DNA from: JBDIVL01 sp039794405
Lineage (GTDB): Bacteria > Planctomycetota > Brocadiia > Brocadiales > Brocadiaceae
Assembly: GCA_039794405.1 (NCBI GenBank)
Contig: JBDIVL010000033.1
Coordinates: 1 to 44,781 of the forward strand
Direction: 5' to 3'
Length of the DNA stretch: 44,781 nucleotides
Made by a program: the position numbers and the translations under genes. Below the pieces are notes generated by a model, which worked only from the letters and a program-made list of their open reading frames with translations, was not told where the DNA came from and made no database searches. Below, piece after piece: positions 41,620 through 44,781 of the stretch (the stretch's first letter is position 1; each line of letters starts with the position of its first letter).

Positions 41620-41950
41620 ATAAAAGTACGTTCAGATACTTAAATTTCTACAAGCGTAGTATATTAAGCCAATTTTCTCCTTTTTTCCACTCATTTTTCC
41701 CGTAGATACCTGCATATTTGTTTGGTATATTGGGTATAGGAAATCCGTGTACACAATTTGACATATAATGATTTCGTGCCTTCGTTGCCCGGAATGATAC
41801 TTAGTCCGTCGGATAGACCCTAGAGGTCATCATCCCAAAACCTCAATTGAGTATCTATAATCATCTGAAAATATAGAGCTTATAAGAGATATCCAGTACA
41901 GAAATAGGTTTTGGGATAACTTCTAAGCATATTTGTAAAGGAGATTATTA
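41620..41950. other. Divergent promoter region
   Basis: This gap lies between divergent permease and sulfurtransferase genes. The notable element is the inverted repeat at 41832-41917. No gene was seen. Confidence 0.5.
41832..41917 (+). repeat. 12-base inverted repeat in sulfurtransferase leader
   Basis: ATCCCAAAACCT (41832-41843) and AGGTTTTGGGAT (41906-41917) are exact complements 62 bases apart. The right arm ends about 23 bases before the ribosome site AAAGGAGATT. It may fold in the mRNA leader or mark a short insertion. Confidence 0.5.
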
Positions 41951-42805
41951 ATGCCCTATACGACCCTTATATCTGTTCAAGAATTAAGAAATCATATTGC
42001 TGATCCGGATTGGGCGATTATAGATTGCCGTTTTTCATTGGAGGATGCAGAACGTGGTCGCAAGGCCTATCTAAATGCCCATATCCCTGGTGCGGTATAT
42101 GCTCATTTGAATGAAGATTTATCCGGACAGATTATTCCTGGCAGGACCGGACGCCATCCATTGCCTCCACAAGAAAAATTTATCCAAACCCTATCAAAGT
42201 GGGGAATAGGTCCTGATGTCCAGGTTGTTGCCTATGATGATAAAGGTGGCTCAATGGCGGCTCGATTATGGTGGATGCTGCGCTGGGTTGGCCATGATGC
42301 TGCTGCGGTTCTGAATGGAGGCTGGCCACAATGGCAAAAAAACAACTATCCGGCAAGGAGTGGTACAGAAATCCGTAAGCCGGGAATCTTTACTCCTAAA
42401 ATTCGGGATGATTTACTATTCAGTGCGGATGATGTCCTGGATATAGTAAACAATTCAAGCTTTCGCTTGCTCGATTCCCGGAGTGCCGATCGCTATCGTG
42501 GTGAAAATGAAACAATTGATCCTGTTGCAGGCCATATCCCCGGTGCTGTGTCAGCCCCATTTTCAGAAAATTTAAACCCGGACGGATGCTTTCTCTCACG
42601 GAAAGAGTTAAGGGCCCGTTTTCTCAAGCTCCTGGATGATATACCTTCGGAACGAACGGTCTTTTATTGCGGTTCAGGCGTTACTGCAGCACACAATCTT
42701 CTTGCTTTAGCCCATGCAGGCCTGGGAGATGCACGTCTGTATGCCGGCTCATGGAGTGAGTGGATTACTGATCCAAAACGGCCGGTTGCAAAGGGTTCGG
42801 AGTGA
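41951..42805 (+). CDS. Thiosulfate/3-mercaptopyruvate sulfurtransferase
   Basis: This 284-residue protein has two rhodanese domains. The first (about 7-135: WAIIDCRFSLEDAERGRKAY, GGSMAARLWWMLRWVGH) lacks the catalytic cysteine, as is usual. The second (about 155-280) has the active Cys240 in the loop CGSGVTA, a form shared with SseA-type mercaptopyruvate sulfurtransferases. It transfers sulfane sulfur to cyanide or thiols in the cytosol. AAAGGAGATTATTA before the ATG fixes the start. Confidence 0.93.
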   Translation: MPYTTLISVQELRNHIADPDWAIIDCRFSLEDAERGRKAYLNAHIPGAVYAHLNEDLSGQIIPGRTGRHPLPPQEKFIQTLSKWGIGPDVQVVAYDDKGGSMAARLWWMLRWVGHDAAAVLNGGWPQWQKNNYPARSGTEIRKPGIFTPKIRDDLLFSADDVLDIVNNSSFRLLDSRSADRYRGENETIDPVAGHIPGAVSAPFSENLNPDGCFLSRKELRARFLKLLDDIPSERTVFYCGSGVTAAHNLLALAHAGLGDARLYAGSWSEWITDPKRPVAKGSE

Positions 42806-43095
42806 ATTCAAAAGTGAACATCCCAACTCACAGATCAGAAGAGACAAAATTTGAGTATGACTGGATGGTTAGATGGGTTTTCGAGGAAATACGATTACAT
42901 GGTATCTTATGAAAAGGAAGATGCACAATACACGATATTCTGCATCCTGCATCTTGTACCGTGCGTTGAAAGGCTTAACTCGTGTGTGAAGATAAATTGC
43001 ATACAAAGTATTTAATGGTAAAAACTTTTCTCCCTTATCAACCACCCGGCCATTCAACTGCTCATTTCTATGATAAATCAATTCAAAACAGGTTT

Positions 43096-43953
43096 TCATG
43101 AGTCAATGACCGTTCTATATTCCAGTTCAAATACCATTGCCTTTTCTCTCATTCCCATTTTTTTGTAGAAATCAATTAATCGTTCGAGGGCGTCTTCTTT
43201 CTCGTACCTTTTGCTTGATATCTCCAGTGCTTTCAAGAAAAATTCTTCTGCTGCCTTTGTCTCTCCGAGAGCGAACATTGCATCGCCTGCCATTATCGTA
43301 ATCCAGACATCACTGGGAAACTTCCTTAAATCTTTTCTTATTTGTCTCATGGCTTCTTTCCTCCTCCCGGCACTTGCCAGGATACAACCAATATCCCTGA
43401 GAAAAATCTCCGGATATGGAGAAATCTCAGCAAACCAGCGTCCTATGCTTACTGCTTCATCGATCAGTCCATTCCTTTCAAATTCGAACGGTATATCGAG
43501 CAAAAAAGTTTCAAAATTATGCTGGGTATATTCATTAACTTCACAATAAAGGTCAATATCTGGACTCCCATCTTCCCTGATAAGATCATGATATATTTTT
43601 TTTATCCTTTCGTAAATATCTAAAAGTATGGTTTTATTGAGTTCATGGAAGTTGTTATCATAGATATCAATCGTATCACAGATAAAGTCTGATAGAATCT
43701 CAGGACATTTTATGTGGCTAAGATGCCTTTTCCACAGCTCGAGGGTGGTTTCGGAAAGGAAATCCCATGATGTTTTTTGTGCATAGGGTAATTTTGACCA
43801 GATCTCAGCTAATGCAGTTGGTGTTCCGGTCTTTGCAGCTACATTTTTAAATTCGGGAATACTGATCTCTATCCCCAGGCTGTTAAGTCCACTTAGGATA
43901 TCCCGGTCTGTCATACCTTGTATATTATCTATATCATTTTGGTAATCAATCAT
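43096..43953 (-). CDS. TPR-like helical repeat protein
   Basis: This 285-residue soluble, mostly helical protein has no signal peptide. The C-terminal 100 residues contain tetratricopeptide-like repeats: AEISPYPEIFLRDIGCILAS, AGRRKEAMRQIRKDLRKFPS, FALGETKAAEEFFLKALEIS and YKKMGMREKAMVFELEY. The N-terminal part (ILSGLNSLGIEISIPEFKNV, AQKTSWDFLSETTLELWKRH) resembles the region that precedes TPRs in SEC-C-type planctomycete proteins, but the SEC-C zinc motif is absent. It is probably a protein-protein interaction scaffold. The partner is unknown. Confidence 0.75.
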   Translation of the reverse strand: MIDYQNDIDNIQGMTDRDILSGLNSLGIEISIPEFKNVAAKTGTPTALAEIWSKLPYAQKTSWDFLSETTLELWKRHLSHIKCPEILSDFICDTIDIYDNNFHELNKTILLDIYERIKKIYHDLIREDGSPDIDLYCEVNEYTQHNFETFLLDIPFEFERNGLIDEAVSIGRWFAEISPYPEIFLRDIGCILASAGRRKEAMRQIRKDLRKFPSDVWITIMAGDAMFALGETKAAEEFFLKALEISSKRYEKEDALERLIDFYKKMGMREKAMVFELEYRTVIDS

Positions 43954-44298
43954 GCAACTGTCCTTGCAGGAAAAACAAAAAATCAGTTTTGTTTTATCGT
44001 CCCATAATATTGAACCAGAGGAATATTTTTGGCAACTACAAATATATTAAATTTAAAGGTGAAGTACTGGTTACAAAACAACTAACCGTGAACCTGACGA
44101 CCTGATTAGCTTAGAATAAAGGTTAAGAGAATATGGACGGAATAAGTTGAAAAAGAAAATTTTTTCAGTATAATACGTAAATTTCTGGGAATGAAGACTT
44201 TATTTTATTTTTGTTAGGGTCTGAATATTATATACAGGAATTTCAAACTGTGTATCTGTTTAAGATAATAGAGAAGTATTTTAAGAAGGGATGACGTA
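43954..44298. other. Divergent intergenic region
   Basis: This 345-base gap lies between the TPR gene and the TolC-family gene. It contains a short family E scrap (AACCGTGAACCTGACGACC near 44086). The rest is AT-rich and may hold promoters for both sides. No gene was recognised. Confidence 0.45.
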
Positions 44299-44781
44299 TT
44301 GGTAAAAGGGATTACAAAGAAAGGGAATTTTTACCACGTAATGTTTCTTTTATCTCTTATCATAGCTCTCATTTCATGTTATCAGAGTGCTTCGTTAAGT
44401 AACGAGAATAAATCCGGCGGAGAGGCAACTGCTGTAATACCGTCCGAAAAGGTAGAGATGCCATCAAACCTGAAGTTCGTGAGTTTGAGCCTGAAGGACA
44501 GCATAATTTATGCGCTGCGCAACAATTTTGATATTGAGATTTCAAAATTAAGCACAAAGATGAGTGATTATGATATTACGATAGAAAAGGCGAATTTTGA
44601 CCCCACCGTGAAACTTGAAGGTAACATCAACAACGATGAAACCCCCATTAACAGCCAGTTAGTCGGTGGTTTTACAACAAGGACAGCCTTTCAGCCCTTC
44701 ATACAAGAGGGAAGGACTGCGGACGTTGCCATCCAATCATTGATCCCCACAGGTGCAACGGTATCATTGGAGTACAACATC
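44299..44781 (+). CDS. TolC-family outer-membrane efflux lipoprotein, 5' part
   Basis: An open frame of 161 codons runs off the window end. With the TTG start at 44299 (GAAGGG nine bases before) the protein begins with a basic stretch, a hydrophobic segment FLLSLIIALIS and a lipobox ending in C; an ATG at 44341 is the alternative. The mature part has the TolC/OEP repeat start SLSLKDSIIYALRNNFDIEI followed by KANFDPTVKLEGNINND, typical of outer-membrane efflux proteins. It would form the outer-membrane duct of a tripartite exporter; the pump and adaptor are expected to the right of the window. Confidence 0.82.
   Translation, partial: MVKGITKKGNFYHVMFLLSLIIALISCYQSASLSNENKSGGEATAVIPSEKVEMPSNLKFVSLSLKDSIIYALRNNFDIEISKLSTKMSDYDITIEKANFDPTVKLEGNINNDETPINSQLVGGFTTRTAFQPFIQEGRTADVAIQSLIPTGATVSLEYNI

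Noticed and set aside
1..44781. tRNA or rRNA genes
   Set aside because: Looked for T-loop sequences such as GGTTCGAATCC and for rRNA landmarks on both strands; none found by eye.

Overview
The window looks like an AT-leaning chromosome segment from an anammox-type planctomycete (Candidatus Brocadia/Jettenia-like). This placement is an inference. It rests on long repeat-filled intergenic stretches, short secreted proteins, and a planctomycete-style mixture of Tad pilus, sigma-54 regulation and single housekeeping genes. No anammox marker enzyme, rRNA, tRNA, transposase or CRISPR array is visible.

Layout. (1) Positions 1-5.4 kb, minus strand: the biogenesis end of a Flp/Tad pilus locus, in the order flp pilin, cpaA prepilin peptidase, a collapsed cpaB copy, cpaB, cpaC secretin and a small Tad-associated lipoprotein. 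(2) Positions 5.4-8.0 kb: 2.6 kb without a convincing gene, packed with several families of palindromic repeats. It ends in a structured leader RNA (possibly c-di-GMP riboswitch-like) with a strong terminator. (3) Positions 8.0-9.2 kb: two BON-domain secreted proteins. (4) Positions 9.6-13.2 kb, minus strand: a three-gene operon (unknown protein, secreted protein, radical SAM enzyme) with a good sigma-70 promoter, and a parvulin-type foldase with its own promoter and terminator. (5) Positions 13.6-17.2 kb, minus strand: a MarC membrane protein and a cytosolic PAS kinase/NtrC-type regulator pair. (6) Positions 17.9-23.6 kb, plus strand: a three-gene cluster in the same order as QseE-QseG-QseF (GlrK-lipoprotein-GlrR), followed by a palindromic enhancer-like array, two near-consensus sigma-54 promoters and three short secreted proteins, two of which have clearly related N-termini. 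(7) Positions 23.7-35.3 kb: housekeeping and metabolic genes (tsaE, thiL, a MetE/UROD-like protein, folD, nfo, two tandem PQQ-type sugar dehydrogenases, phosphoglucomutase, arfB, a PPC-domain protein, a nitroreductase). (8) Positions 35.7-44.8 kb: pirin, GNAT acetyltransferase, small antitoxin-like proteins, a GIY-YIG protein, a selenoprotein split by an in-frame TGA, an AmpG-like permease, a sulfurtransferase, a TPR protein and the start of a TolC-family outer-membrane lipoprotein.

The most interesting unit is region 6. It reads as a self-contained envelope-sensing system: a membrane kinase with a lipoprotein partner would phosphorylate a bacterial enhancer-binding protein, which would act from palindromic sites on sigma-54 promoters that drive very small exported proteins. 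The second clear highlight is the GrdB-related selenoprotein with a U-x-x-C motif and a candidate bacterial SECIS hairpin at 39.16-39.91 kb.

At least five dispersed repeat families occur between genes. The main one (family A, about 120 bp) has two palindromic ends and at least one copy with compensating base changes, so its folded form seems to be conserved.
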